Positions 22,248-32,739 of a stretch of DNA of 64,000 bases are shown here, piece after piece. The notes below the pieces were generated by a model that was not told where the DNA came from, searched no databases, and saw only the letters and a program-made list of their open reading frames with translations. A program made the translations under genes and the position numbers. The DNA comes from Aquarana catesbeiana (lineage: Eukaryota > Chordata > Amphibia > Anura > Ranidae): positions 672,999,640-673,063,639 of the forward strand of contig NC_133325.1 of the NCBI RefSeq assembly GCF_042186555.1, read 5' to 3'. Within the stretch, counting starts at the first letter, position 1, and each line of letters starts with the position of its first letter.

Positions 22248-23144
22248 TTTCAAGAGTTTTTTGTCTTCCATGGTAGCTGCCAACTCATTGTCTTTAGTGG
22301 TTACCTCAAACACTGTGTTGCCGATGTTGTCATCCCAGAAATTAAGGGCCTTCTTTTCGTCTTGTATGATATGCTGTAGTGCACCTTTTTCAAACAGTCT
22401 TTCTTTCACATTATATTGATGTGGTCATTGTGGAGAACAAGCCTTTTTCTCGACAGACAATGCCTATGATGACCCAGCCTAGATCTGGACACTGAGCATA
22501 TGGTGCCTCATGTGGACCGTTGATTTGCTGACGAACCTTGTGCACCCTTAAGATGTCTCGGCCAAGCAACAGCAGGATACCAGCATTTTTGTCGAGGGCT
22601 GGTATTTGGTTGGCTATGTCCTTAAAGTGAAAATGGTGAAAGGCAGCAGGAGTCAGGGATCAGGAGTAGGGATCTCCTCTTTGCTGCTTGGAATCTGGTT
22701 GCACTCAGTGATAGTGGGCAAGGATATTTCCACATTGTCATTCAGAGGAGCAACTACAAGACCGCTGGCTCTCCTACCTAAGACTTCTGTAGTGCCGGTA
22801 CAAGTGCTCAGGGTATAAGGTAGGGCATCTCCTGTTATGTTCAACAGTTCAAAAAACTGTGTTCTTGCAAGAGATCTGTTCCTCTGATTATCCAGAATAG
22901 TATACAGTCTTATGGCCTTTTCTGGTTGACCTTTTGGGTGTACACGAACCAAGCATATCTTTGCACAGAATTTGTCACAGAGTCCTTCTCCACAGACTTC
23001 TATACATGTTGAGAACACTGAGGTGGAAGATGCTGTTTGATCTGTGTGCTCCCCGCTTTTGCTTTGCCTCAGGAAGAATGTTTGTGAGCGTAGTAGAGTT
23101 GTGCGGATATTGATGAAGAGCTTGCACATGGTCATCACTGACAC
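22248..23144 (-). pseudogene. BEL/Pao protease (DUF1758-like) and linker into RT
   Basis: The aspartic protease matures the polyprotein. The minus strand from 23144 contains a KICLVRVHPKG strand, then the active-site-region motif TILDNQRNRSLARTQFF, where many family members have a small residue after LD; the catalytic Asp is the D of LDN. The SGLVVAPLND stretch follows. A shifted frame covers 22650-22440 (GRDILRVHKV and CPDLGWVIIG type sequence, standard for the protease-RT linker). The last part, 22409-22248, ends at the foldback. Frame changes and position next to gag support the call. Confidence 0.75.
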
Positions 23145-23149
23145 ACTCT

Positions 23150-25351
23150 ATGGATTTGATGATAGCTTTGCAGTCCTTTGCAAAGTGTTCTGTGGAGGCA
23201 CAGCATTTGTAGCAAACACCAAATTTCTTTAAAAGTTCCTTACGTTCTTGCAGTGTTTTCTTTCTGAAGCCGATACATTTCTTAAGTGGATGCGGTTTGT
23301 TATGTATCAGACATTAGCGATTTGGGTTCTCAATTTTCTTGTTTTGATCACTCTTTTCAAGAACTGTAGCAGGTGCAGGTAGAACATTAGTCCTTTTCAC
23401 TAACACTGGACCTCTATGGTCTCTGTGTGTCATACGTGTGTTCATAGGTCTTGGAGAAGGTGAACTGAGAGAGTTACAGTCACCATAGGAGAGACTTGGG
23501 TCATTCTTAGTGTCTGCAATCCTTTTGATGAACTCGCAGAAGTAGGAAAAAAAAAAGGCAACTTGATGATTTTCCTTATACTTTGATCCAAGCGCTGCCC
23601 ATTTTTCTTGAATGCCATATGGTAGCTTGAGAACAATAAGGTTGATGCCACGAGCGGTATCAAAGTAACTGAGACCAGGTAAGTTGATGTCCGCCTTAGC
23701 AAGTCGAAGCTCTAACAGAACATCGCTGAGTTCTTGAAACTTTAGATTGTCTCTAAAAGAAATATTTGGGAAGCTTTGCAACCTTTTGAATAAGGCATCT
23801 TCAATGGCCTCTGGGCTGCCAAAGGTACGTTCAAGTCTGCCCCAAGCAGCGTTAAGGCCTGCAGCAGGGTTGTCGATATGAACTGCTTTGAGCCTCTTGA
23901 TGCGTTCAGTAGACTGGGGACCTAGCCATCTGATGAGCAGATCTAATTCCTCTGTGGCATTAATGTCTAGGTCACTCATTGTGGCCTTAAAGGTGGATTT
24001 CCAGCCTCTGTGATTATCAGGCTTGTCATCAAACTTGGTGAGGCCTGTCTTAGTGAGCTCTCTGTATTTATCAAACTGTGACCGTGTTCTCTACTTTAGA
24101 TGCATGACCGCAGGAGGAACAGAGTTAGTTGTGATGGCTGGTGCATTGACATTAAGTGACTTGGGATCATATGTTGGTGCGAAGGCATTCAATGCTGGAA
24201 CTGGCTTAAAGTTCATTGACATGTTGGTTTGTAGCTGTGGATTAGTGTGCTTGCTAGGAGGTACTTGGTTAGTGCCAAAGTAAGGCGGACAGTCTGTTAT
24301 ATGCATACCAGTGTCCGCTGCTTGTTGAGATGCTGCAGTCTGATGTACTGGAAGATATAATGGCAAATTGTCTTGAGGTACAGTAGGTTCAGAGAGGAGA
24401 CTTTGATTGAGTGCTTTGGCTGCTGACATAGGGAGTTCACATTCTGAAGAGGTATGTGAAGAATTTGAGGCATAAGATATAACTGAGTGTCTGCAACTGT
24501 TGTCTCTTTCGCTTTCACTAGCAGTTTGTTCTAAGACTCTTAACCTTGCCATAGCTGTGGCATGCTCACATTGTTTCTCCAAAACATCCATTTCTGCTTT
24601 CTGGCGTGTGGCTTAAGCTTCCTTCTCTGCTTTCTGTGTGCAGCTTCAGCTTTTTTCTCTGCTTTCTGGCATGCAGCTTCAGCTTCTTTCTCTGCTTTCT
24701 GGCATGCAGCTTCTGCGTCCATTTCTGCTCTCTGGGATGCAGCTTTGGCTTCCATTTCTGCTTTCTTTTGGGCGAAAGCTACCAGAACTTTAGAAGCTTC
24801 AGCATCTGCATGGGCCTTTATGAGTTGTTGACTGAGTGTAGAAGATCTTGATTGTAGGGATTTGGAAGATCTTGTGGAGCGTCTAGTAGATGCAGAGCGA
24901 TCAGATCTGGATTCATGAAGCTGTGTTATTCTCGCTTCTGCTTTTGTCTTTGCACCAATAAATTGTCTCTTTCAAGATTGAGCTCTTCAAATCCCTTTAA
25001 TTCTTCCAATAACCTTTGAGTGTTGTACTGCTTTAAGAGATCAGTATATTTAACACACAGTCTTTGATAACTCTCATAAGCAACATTCAATTGCTTGATA
25101 GCGCCCCCTAGTTATAATGGCTCATGAGATTGTTGGGAGAGAGAAGACATGCATTTAATAGTATTAGACCATAAGTCATTGATATTAAACAGCAGTTCTT
25201 CTTTGTCAGCTTTAAGATTCTCTTGCATTTTCCAGGTTGGTTTTGTTAAACTTTTTTCCCTTTGGTTTGATTCAGGGTTTAATTCCTCATCTGGAAGGAG
25301 TACTAAACCTGGCTGTGCATCCCCAGATTGCATATTGTCTTGTTGAAACAT
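23150..25351 (-). pseudogene. BEL/Pao gag (DUF1759-type) with zinc knuckle
   Basis: Gag packages the retrotransposon RNA. From 25351 on the minus strand come an N-terminal acidic/coiled region, an Ala/Glu/Lys heptad-like coiled coil with repeated AEAACQKAEKEAE units (24755-24600), a Ser/Thr-Pro-rich linker (24591-24091), and the DUF1759-like domain (23979-23480) with WGRLERTFGSPEAIEDALFK and LPYGIQEKW. A zinc knuckle follows at about 23219-23160: CYKCCASTEHFAKDC (C-x2-C-x5-H-x4-C, one residue longer than the canonical spacing). Several frame changes break the reading. Length and domain order fit BEL/Pao gag. Confidence 0.8.
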
Positions 25352-25494
25352 CTTGTTAACAAGGAGAGGGTTTATAGCAAAGTTTTCCAGCAGCAGAGAA
25401 ATGTATCAATTTGCTGTGTCTGAGCTGTGTCTGAGCTCAGGTTTCCTAGGCTGCAGTTGGAGAAAGGTTTACTTTGACTTTCTTATAACATTTA

Positions 25495-25798
25495 GGGTCC
25501 TTTCACATGGGACGGATCTGAGATGATCCGCCCCGTGAACATCCGCTTGACCTGTCACAGTGCCGCTCTCCCCTATGGGGGATCGGATGAAGACGGACCG
25601 TAGAGTCCGTCGTCACCCAATCCAATGGAAAAGTAGGTTTTCCCTCCGTTACACTTTTTCGGATCGGAGCGGGTCGGATGTTAGCGGACATGTCTCCGCT
25701 GACATCCGATGCTCCATAGAGGTCTATGGAGGGTCCGTTCAGGTCTGCCTAAAAAACTGACAGGCGGACCTGAACGGATCGTTCATGTGAAAGAGGCC
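25495..25798. mobile_element. 304-bp MITE with TTA duplication
   Basis: TTA at 25492-25494 and 25799-25801 flanks the ends GGGTCCTTTCACATGGGACG and the inverse of CGTTCATGTGAAAGAGGCC. The interior holds several self-complementary GGATCGGA/TCCGATC and GGACGG/CCGTTC pairs. The ends resemble the MITE at 4361-4769. It sits in the BEL 5' leader region. Confidence 0.85.
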
Positions 25799-26344
25799 TT
25801 ACACAGACAAAAAGACCGCTGCCTGGTTAGCCCCCCATATCAATATTTTTGAAAAAAATCTTATGCAGTTTGTTAGATCTTTGTTAGATCAGGTTAGATC
25901 AACTGTTTGCGTTAGATCTCACACAGAAGAAGCAATATTAACAGTTATTTGCTGGGGGGGCTAACCCGTCATCAGCCCCCCTTATCAAAAAATTGACCAG
26001 TTAACTATTTTGGAAGCTATTTGTTAGATCCGGTAAGATCAAGTGATTTTAATGTTAGATCTCACATAATTATAGACTTATTAAGTGATTAATGAGGGGG
26101 ACTGGCCCCCCCTTATCCAGGGGTGGATCCAGAGTCTAGTCTCGGGAGGGGCACTGCCAGAAAATATATTTTTTTGGGGTACATTTATCGGGGAAATGGC
26201 TGGTGTTGGCGCTTCAATCATCACGGCACCATGGTTGTTATGGTGTCAGGATGATTGAAGCGCATTATTACCATAATTACATTGTTATAAAAAATTAAAT
26301 AGTTTAACTCACCATAATGCAGAATCAGTGGGAGCCCCGAGTGT

Positions 26345-26745
26345 GTCACTTGCCACGTCACCTGTCACTAGATGCAGATTGTCACTTGCCACGTCGCCTG
26401 TCACCAGATGCAGATTGTCACTTGCCACGTCGCCTGCCACGTTGCAGATTGTCATTTGCCATGTCACTTGCCACGTCTCCTGCCACTGTGCGGATTGTCA
26501 CTTGCCACGTCGCCTGCTACGTTGCGGATTGTCACTTGCCACGTCGCCTGTCACCAGATGCAGATTGTCACTTGCCACGTCGCCTGCCACGTTGCGGATT
26601 GTCACTTGCCACGTCGCCTGTCACCAGATGCAGATTTTCACTTGCCACGTTGCGGATTGTCACTTGCCATGTCACTTGCCACGTAGCCTGCCACATGTTG
26701 CGGATTGTCACTTGCCACGTCGCCTGTCACTTGCCACCTGCTAAG
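26345..26745 (+). repeat. GTCACTTGCCACGTCGCCTG minisatellite
   Basis: About a dozen copies of a variable 27-42-bp unit built from GATTGTCACTTGCCACGTCG, CCTGTCACCAGATGCA and CCTGCCACGTTGCG. Frames through it are repetitive and not considered genes. Confidence 0.9.
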
Positions 26746-26959
26746 GTGGTCTCTTGTGTCCCAGAGACAGGCAGCAGAGAGATGATGTAATCTCTCTGCT
26801 GCCGCAGCTGCCTGCATGGAGGGGGGGAAGTTGAACTGCAGGGATGCAGGGCGGGCGCAGAGAGATGATGTCATCTCTCTGCTCCCCCGCCCACCGGCTC
26901 CCTGATTGGTCAACAGGCAGCAGCCCACCCACAAACACATTGAGCGGCGGCTCTCCCTC

Positions 26960-27390
26960 GCCTATGGAGCCGCCCGGCGGCTCCCTCACTTACTCCCTCA
27001 TTCACCGAGCCGCCCAGCGGCTCCTTCAGTCACCGAGCCGCCCAGCGGCTCTCTTAGTCACGGAGCCGCCCAGCGGCTCTCTCAGTCACGGAGCCGCCCA
27101 GCGGCTCCCTCAGTCACCGAGCCGCCCAGCGGCTCCCTCAGTCACGGAGCCGCCCAGCGGCTCTCTCAGTCACGGAGCCGCCCAGCGGCTCTCTCAGTCA
27201 CTGAGCCGCCCAGCGGCTCTCTCAGTCACGGAGCCGCCCAGCGGCTCTCTCAGTCACTGAGCCGCCCAGCGGCTCCCTCAGTCACCGAGCCGCCCAGCGG
27301 CTCCCTCAGTCACCGAGCCGCCCAGCGGCTCTCTCAGTCACCGAGCCGCCCAGCGGCTCTCTCAGTCACGGAGCCGCCCGGTGGCTCTCT
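26960..27390 (+). repeat. 30-bp minisatellite (GAGCCGCCCAGCGGCTCYCT)
   Basis: About 14 copies of a 30-bp unit; each is a small palindrome GAGCCGCCCAGCGGCTC followed by TCTCAGTCACG. Because 30 is a multiple of three, one frame stays open for over 200 codons without any gene-like feature. Confidence 0.92.
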
Positions 27391-28835
27391 CACACACCCT
27401 GCTCTCAGTCACCTGCATTTCTCGGAGGGGGCAATTGCCCCGTTGCCCCCCCCCTGGATCCGCCCCTGCCCTTATCAAATTTTCTGGCCAAAAATCATTC
27501 AGGCTAATAGATATTCGCTAGATCCAGTAAGGCCAAGTGGTTTTTATGTTAGATCTCACATAATTTCAGAGATATTCCACATAAAAATAGACATATTAGG
27601 TGGTACATAAGGACGGGTTGGCCCCCCCTTATCAAATTTTCTGCCCAAAAATCATTCAGGCTAATAGATATTCATTAGATCCAGTAAGATCAAGTGGTTT
27701 TAACGTTAGATCTCACATAATTTCAGAGATATTCCACATAAAAATAGAGATATTAGGTGGTACATAAGGACGGGTTAGCCCCCCCCCCATGCAATTTTCT
27801 GGCCAAAAATCATTCAGGCTAATAGATATTCATTAGATCCGGTAAGATCAAGTGGTTTTAACGTTAGATCTCACATAATTTCAGAGATATTCCACATAAA
27901 AATAGAGATATTAGGTGATACATAAGGACAGGATAGCCCCCCCACATGCAATTTTCTGACCAAATCATCTAGACTAATAGATATTAGTTAGATACGGTAA
28001 GATCTGGGGAATCAGGGGAAGAAAGCCGGTCCTGTTTGCTGACCTGGGAGCATATGCGGAGTGTAGTCCCCATTATAAGGTGTGACTTCAGCACAGGCGG
28101 TAGTTGGTCATAGCCCCACAGAGCCCCTGGCAGCGGAATGTCAGTCTGGGCCTTTTCCAGTTGTGCCCCCAGAGGGGCCTAACTTTTCATATAAAATAAC
28201 GAACTGTACTGTATTTATCTTAGATTAAATAAAATATCTCACTGATCAAACTGCAACAAGCTTTTATCCCTACTTACATTGCGATTATTACTGATTTCTG
28301 CCATGTGCATGCTAGGTTTAATGCAATAATAACTTCATCTAACAATTATCTACTAACCTGAATGTTGTTATTGCCAGAGAATTGCATGTGTACCACCTAA
28401 TATCTCTATTCTTATGTGGAATATCTCTGAAATGATGTGAGATCTAACGTTAAAACCACTTGATCTTACCGGATCTAATGATTATCTATTAGCCTGAATG
28501 ATTTTTGGCCAGAAAATTTGATAAGGGGGGCCAGCCCCCCTCATTAATCACTTAATAAATCTCCAATAATGTAAGATCTAACGTTAAAACCACTTGATCT
28601 TACCGGATCTAACAAATAGCTTCCAAAATAGTTAACTGTTTGGTCAATTTTTTGATAAGGGGGGCTGAAGACGGGTTAACCCCCTCAGCAAATAACTGTT
28701 ATTATTGCTTCTTCTGTGTGAGATCTAACGCAAACAACGGTTGATCTAACCTGATCTAACAAAGATCTAACAAACTGCATAAGAAAGTTTGATATGATTA
28801 AATTTGATACGCTAACCCAGCAGAGGTGACCAAAA

Positions 28836-29102
28836 GCCATGTGCTGATGCATACAGAGACAGTGTATAAGATGTTTGTATGAACATTCACTGCAATAATA
28901 TTGTCCTGTGGCTGATGACTGCTATGCTGAAACTTGCTTGCAGACACACACAGGCTTGTGTAGTAATGGCTGCACTGTCTGATAGCTGCTATTTTCAGTG
29001 TCCATATAACATCTCCTAGTGTATCCAGAGCTAGCAAGGATCACATCTTTTGATTGATCTTTCTAAGGATGTATTGACTGATCTTTCTAACAATCTATTG
29101 TC
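28836..29102. other. Unassigned, possible continuation of BEL 5' LTR or leader
   Basis: Lies between the TTAGATC foldback and the LTR copy. It has ATCTTTCTAA direct repeats (about 29057 and 29082). Whether it is LTR sequence missing from the 16327 copy or untranslated leader cannot be told here. Confidence 0.35.
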
Positions 29103-29955
29103 TGTTCTGCCTCTCCAATCTAAGTTTTGAAAGTGTGATCTCCGTAACTTATAGTTAGTTGTGTTGAGATGTCGATAACCCCAATCTTATTTGGATAAAC
29201 AGACAGTGACTCAATCCAGACGACACCTTGTGGATCTTGTGAAGTTAGGCTTCATGTACACAGGACATTGTTAAACCTCTCCTGAACAATTTCACCTAAC
29301 AGCTATAAACCAGCGTCCAAAAGCGGCCGTTTAGCCGCGTTTACATGCCGCATTTACATGCCACGTTTACATGCCGCATTTAGCCACGCTTGCGTCTACA
29401 AGCGTTTGAAAATAATGTTTTTTGGTTTTTTTAAAATAGCCAAAAATGAAAAACGCCTGTAAACGAAACGCGGCTAAAGGCAAGTTACCGCGTTTAGCCA
29501 CGTTTAGCTGCATTTAGCCGCGTTTGGCGTTTGAAATGCCTCTAAGCACAGCTTCTGAACGCATTTTTTTGGGGTTCCAAAAAAGCCTCTAAACGCAACT
29601 GCCTAGAAACGTCTATAAATGATCCTGTGTACATGTACTGATAAGATAACATAGAGGAGAGTTCAGGAGCAGTTGAAAAAAATGGCCAACTGCTCCTAAA
29701 CATCCGTTTACCAGCAGCAGTGTACATGACGCCTAATCCATAAACTATGAGGTCTTACAACAATGAACATCAAGATAGGTCAAAAGATCATAATATGATC
29801 CAGTCCAGACATGTGCTGAGATGCATTACTGGGAAATGAACAAAGGGTGGAACTAACTATACAGGATAAGCTGAGATACAGGAAGGGGAGGAACCAGGGA
29901 CAGAATAATACATATAACATTTAAAGGCATATCACAAGGTGTGTGAAACATGACA
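29103..29955 (-). repeat. Second BEL/Pao LTR copy, interrupted by a MITE
   Basis: 29103-29245 and 29736-29955 match 16327-16691 closely (for example CAATCTTATTTGGATAAACA and GTCCAGACATGTGCTGAGAT in both) and end at the same ACATGACA / CTCCCCATCG junction. A ~490-bp MITE fills the gap. Confidence 0.85.
29246..29735. mobile_element. MITE inside the second BEL LTR
   Basis: The ends GGCTTCATGTACACAGGACA and the inverse of CAGTGTACATGACGCC are terminal inverted repeats next to TTA/TAA. Interior is rich in ACGCGGCTAAA/TTTAGCCGCGTTTA motifs in both orientations. The uninterrupted LTR at 16327-16691 is the empty site. Confidence 0.8.
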
Positions 29956-30510
29956 CTCCCCATCGAAATCTATGATTTCTATTATTACCAAACTTTAGTT
30001 CAAGTCCAAATACAAATAATGAAGATTCTGTCCAAGAACACCTGCAAAACAAGAGGGAAGGGAAGAACAAGGGAAACAATGCAAACATTAACATATACTT
30101 TCAGATGTTGGTCTCGAAGGTCCAGGCTGTGACAATGAAATATCCATCTTCAGAGGGGAAGGCAGCAACATGCATCAATCTTTCGTACCTCCCTTTGAAT
30201 CAAGTTGATGACTTGTGAGACTTGTCTTCTTCTTTGGGTAAAAGAAGTACTAGTTCCTTTATAGGCCTGCAGTAAAAGTGTGCAGAACCTTCCTTCATTA
30301 ACTTCCACTTTCTGTACTTTTCTTGGCATAGTCTTTGTAGTAAGACCCATAGGCCAGTGGTTGTGATTTACCAACAGCAGTGTACATGACGCCTAATGAA
30401 CAAAGGGTGGAACTATACAGGATAAGCTGAGATACAGGAAGGGGAGGAACCAGGCACAGAATAATACATATAACATTTAAAGGCATATCACAAGGCATGT
30501 GAAACATGAC
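29956..30510 (-). mobile_element. Duplicated BEL 3' internal region and third LTR fragment
   Basis: 29956-30370 repeats the DUF5641/3' region of 16692-17090 (including WPMGLTTKTMP on the minus strand). 30371-30510 joins the last ~27 bp of the MITE (CAGTGTACATGACGCCTAAT) to LTR sequence homologous to 29836-29955, skipping about 100 bp. This third fragment therefore derives from an LTR already carrying the MITE. Confidence 0.75.
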
Positions 30511-30945
30511 AATAACTTTATAAAAACGCCAGTGGCTTTGCAGTGAGTTTTTCAGCATTTTTGCTATATCGTTTTTTAACGTGTTTTTTTTTTTGTGTGT
30601 GTGTGTTTTTTAGCGTTAGTGTTTTTAAGCTTTTTTTTTTTTTCAATAGGATCAAAAACATTAAACGCTGGTGAGCCACGTTTTTATGCTCTTACCGGTG
30701 TTTTGAGGCTTTTTTTTGACATTACATTTTTACAGCTGGAAGACTCCTCCCAGAACCCACTAGTTTTGGGTTTTATTTACAGCCAAAAAAACGTCCCAGC
30801 CAAAAGCAGTTCATAAACAGCCTACGTATGCATGGACACATAGGATAACATGCTGGAGAGTTTATTGACTGTAGAGAAAAACATCTGATGCCAAAAACAG
30901 CAGCTGTAAAAACGTCCAAAAATGTCCAGCGTGCATGAGGCCTAA
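30511..30945. mobile_element. Probable MITE with AACGCC / GGCCT ends
   Basis: Between TAAAAACGCCAGTGGC (about 30520) and GTCCAGCGTGCATGAGGCC (30924-30942), rich in GTTTTTWACGTGTTTTTT and its inverse AAAAACGTCC. No clean target duplication was fixed. Confidence 0.4.
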
Positions 30946-32696
30946 AGGTAAAGGAGAGGGTTGGGGTGTTTTTGACCCCAAATCTCTTCATAAGGAGGAC
31001 CTGTCATCCTTATTTTTATTACAAGGGATGTTTACATTCCTTGTAATAGGAATAAAAGTAATTAAAAAAAATAAATGAATAAAAAAAGTGACTTCATCCC
31101 TCCGTGCTTGCGCGTAGAAGCAAACACATACCTAACATATGTAAGCAGTATTCGCACCACACATGTGCGGTATCACCATGAATGTCAGAGCAAGAGCAAT
31201 AATTCTAGCACTAAACCTCCTCTGTAACTCTAAACAGGTAACCTGTAAAAATATTATTATTTTATTCTCTATGGTCTCTGTTAAAAAATTGTATAATGTT
31301 TGTGGGTTATAAGTAATTTTCTAGCAAAAAATACAGATTTAAACTTTAAATTAAAATTTTAATTTTAAACTAAACAAAAAGTGCCAGAAAAAGCCTGGCC
31401 TTAAAGAGTTCAGTTTTAAGTGATTCTTCCTTGGCTTGTTCAGAAATTTATAGAGCAACTCTTGGCTGGTTTGTACTTTTAATTTATAGAAGCACTGTGA
31501 TGTAACAGAAAAGCCAAATTTTATGTTAAATTAGCCCTATCACTACTTAGTAAAACTGTTATATGGGAGAAATGTACAGTACATACCCACACATCTCTTT
31601 TAGAATGCCCTGAACTTGGGAAGCTGTATTATGCAAATATGACTTAAGCCTGGAAAGTCTGCGCTTTCGCACTCTACTCCATATTTGTCCACTAGGCTGT
31701 CCAGAATTGGGACCAGTAAGAGGCACTCAGGGTGGAAAGAGTCACAGATTTAAAATTTTTTCTTTTTTAACAGTAGAAGTTTTTATTAGGCTCTGTTCAA
31801 ACCTAGGCGTTTTTGGGTGTTTTTCTGCTGTAAGCCTCAGCTCTAAAGACAAATCCCATTCATTTCAATAGACCCTGTTCACATCTGAGTGTTCTGTCAC
31901 CTGAAGCAAAACGCCCATCACTCAAAAAAGTACAGGAGCTTCTTTTTTGGCAGATTATAACATAATCATTTATTATTTATCTATTTACTGTGAAATTACT
32001 GGTTGGAAGTTATAACTTCAAACTTCAGTAATTTGTCCATTTAGCCACCTGCTTGAGTACAGATTTTGAAAATATAGTAAATTACCTTAAAAACAAGATA
32101 TAATAATTATTTGTGTATTACTTATGGTAATTAACCCCAGGCCAATTCTGACACTTCTCTCATACATTTAAAAATCATCATTATTTTGCTAGAAAATTAC
32201 TCAGAACCCCCCAAACATTACATATATTGTTTTAGCAGACACCCTATGCAATAAAATAGTGGTCATTGCAACTTTTTATGTCACACAGTATTTGCGCAGC
32301 AATTTTTTTAAACAAGTCTTTTTTTGGGGGGAAAAAACAATTTCAAGATTAAAAAAAAAAACAACACCAACGTTAGCCCGATTTTTTTGTATAATGTGAA
32401 AGATGATGTTACACCGAGTAAATAGATACCTAACATGTCACACTTTAAAATTGCGCACACTTATGGAATGGCACCAAACTTCAGTACTTATAAATCTTCA
32501 TAGGAGACGCTTTCAATTTTTTTTACAGGTTACATGTTTAGAGTTACAGAGGAGGTCTAGTGCTAGAATTATCGCTCTCGCTCTAACAATCGCATATGTA
32601 ACCTATGTATATCTGGCTCTGATACTAGCCAGTGCCTCACCAACCACTGACCTCACCGCACATCCCTGATTAATAGCCCTTTTCCATCCGCTCACA
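30946..32696. other. Unassigned AT-rich sequence
   Basis: Two diverged matches (CTCTGTAACTCTAAACAGGTAA near 31220 and inverse TTACATGTTTAGAGTTACAGAGG near 32528; GAATGTCAGAGC... near 31180 and ...CTGGCTCTGATAC near 32610) suggest the arms of an old inverted repeat about 1.4 kb across. A T-rich region lies at 32290-32400. No gene recognised. Confidence 0.45.
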
Positions 32697-32739
32697 GTGG
32701 GGGGGGGGGGGGGGGACTTCCAAAGCAGAAGAATTCCCC

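Larger units (their letters stand above)
26118..27468. mobile_element. hAT-like element carrying two minisatellites (1,351 bp)
   Basis: The ends CAGGGGTGGATCCAG and the inverse of CTGGATCCGCCCCTG (one mismatch) are flanked by the 8-bp duplication CCCTTATC (26110-26117; 27469-27476). No transposase. Interior: a CACTTGCCACGTCGCCTG minisatellite (26345-26745), a GGAGAGATGATGT inverted pair (26772-26800 and 26858-26884), and a 30-bp minisatellite (26960-27390). Confidence 0.9.
25815..28835. mobile_element. Foldback element with about 20 TTAGATC motifs
   Basis: The left arm (about 25820-26110) and right arm (about 28500-28825) are inverse copies: both contain TTATGCAGTTTGTTAGATCT, GCGTTAGATCTCACACAGAA and AACTATTTTGGAAGCTATTT. 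Inside each arm are ~155-bp units (left-arm copies begin near 27477, 27630 and 27785; one inverse copy at about 28380-28530), each with GGTAAGATCAAGTGGTTTTA and TTAGATCTCACATAATTTCA. The hAT element at 26118-27468 is inserted in the left arm. The central ~370 bp (28010-28380) is unique and has no recognised coding function. Exact ends and target duplication are unresolved. Confidence 0.75.
16327..30510 (-). mobile_element. BEL/Pao LTR retrotransposon complex, degenerate, with nested insertions and duplicated 3' end
   Basis: BEL/Pao elements encode gag, a protease of the retropepsin-like DUF1758 type, RT/RNase H, and an integrase followed by a DUF5641 domain. On the minus strand the order here is: gag (25351-23150), protease and start of RT (23144-22248), RNase H-side remnant (19174-18552), integrase (18530-17540), DUF5641 (17540-16980) and a 3' LTR (16327-16691). 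A second LTR copy with an insertion lies at 29103-29955, followed by a second copy of the DUF5641/3' region (29956-30370) and a third LTR fragment (30371-30510). Later insertions: 17840-18235, 19183-22239, 25495-25798, 25815-28835 (holding 26118-27468) and 29246-29735. The RT catalytic core is absent. Frameshifts and the deletion make it non-autonomous. Confidence 0.8.

Noticed and set aside
26906..27610. 234-codon Ser/Pro/Arg-rich frame
   Set aside because: Product of the 30-bp minisatellite; no start context, splice sites or domain.
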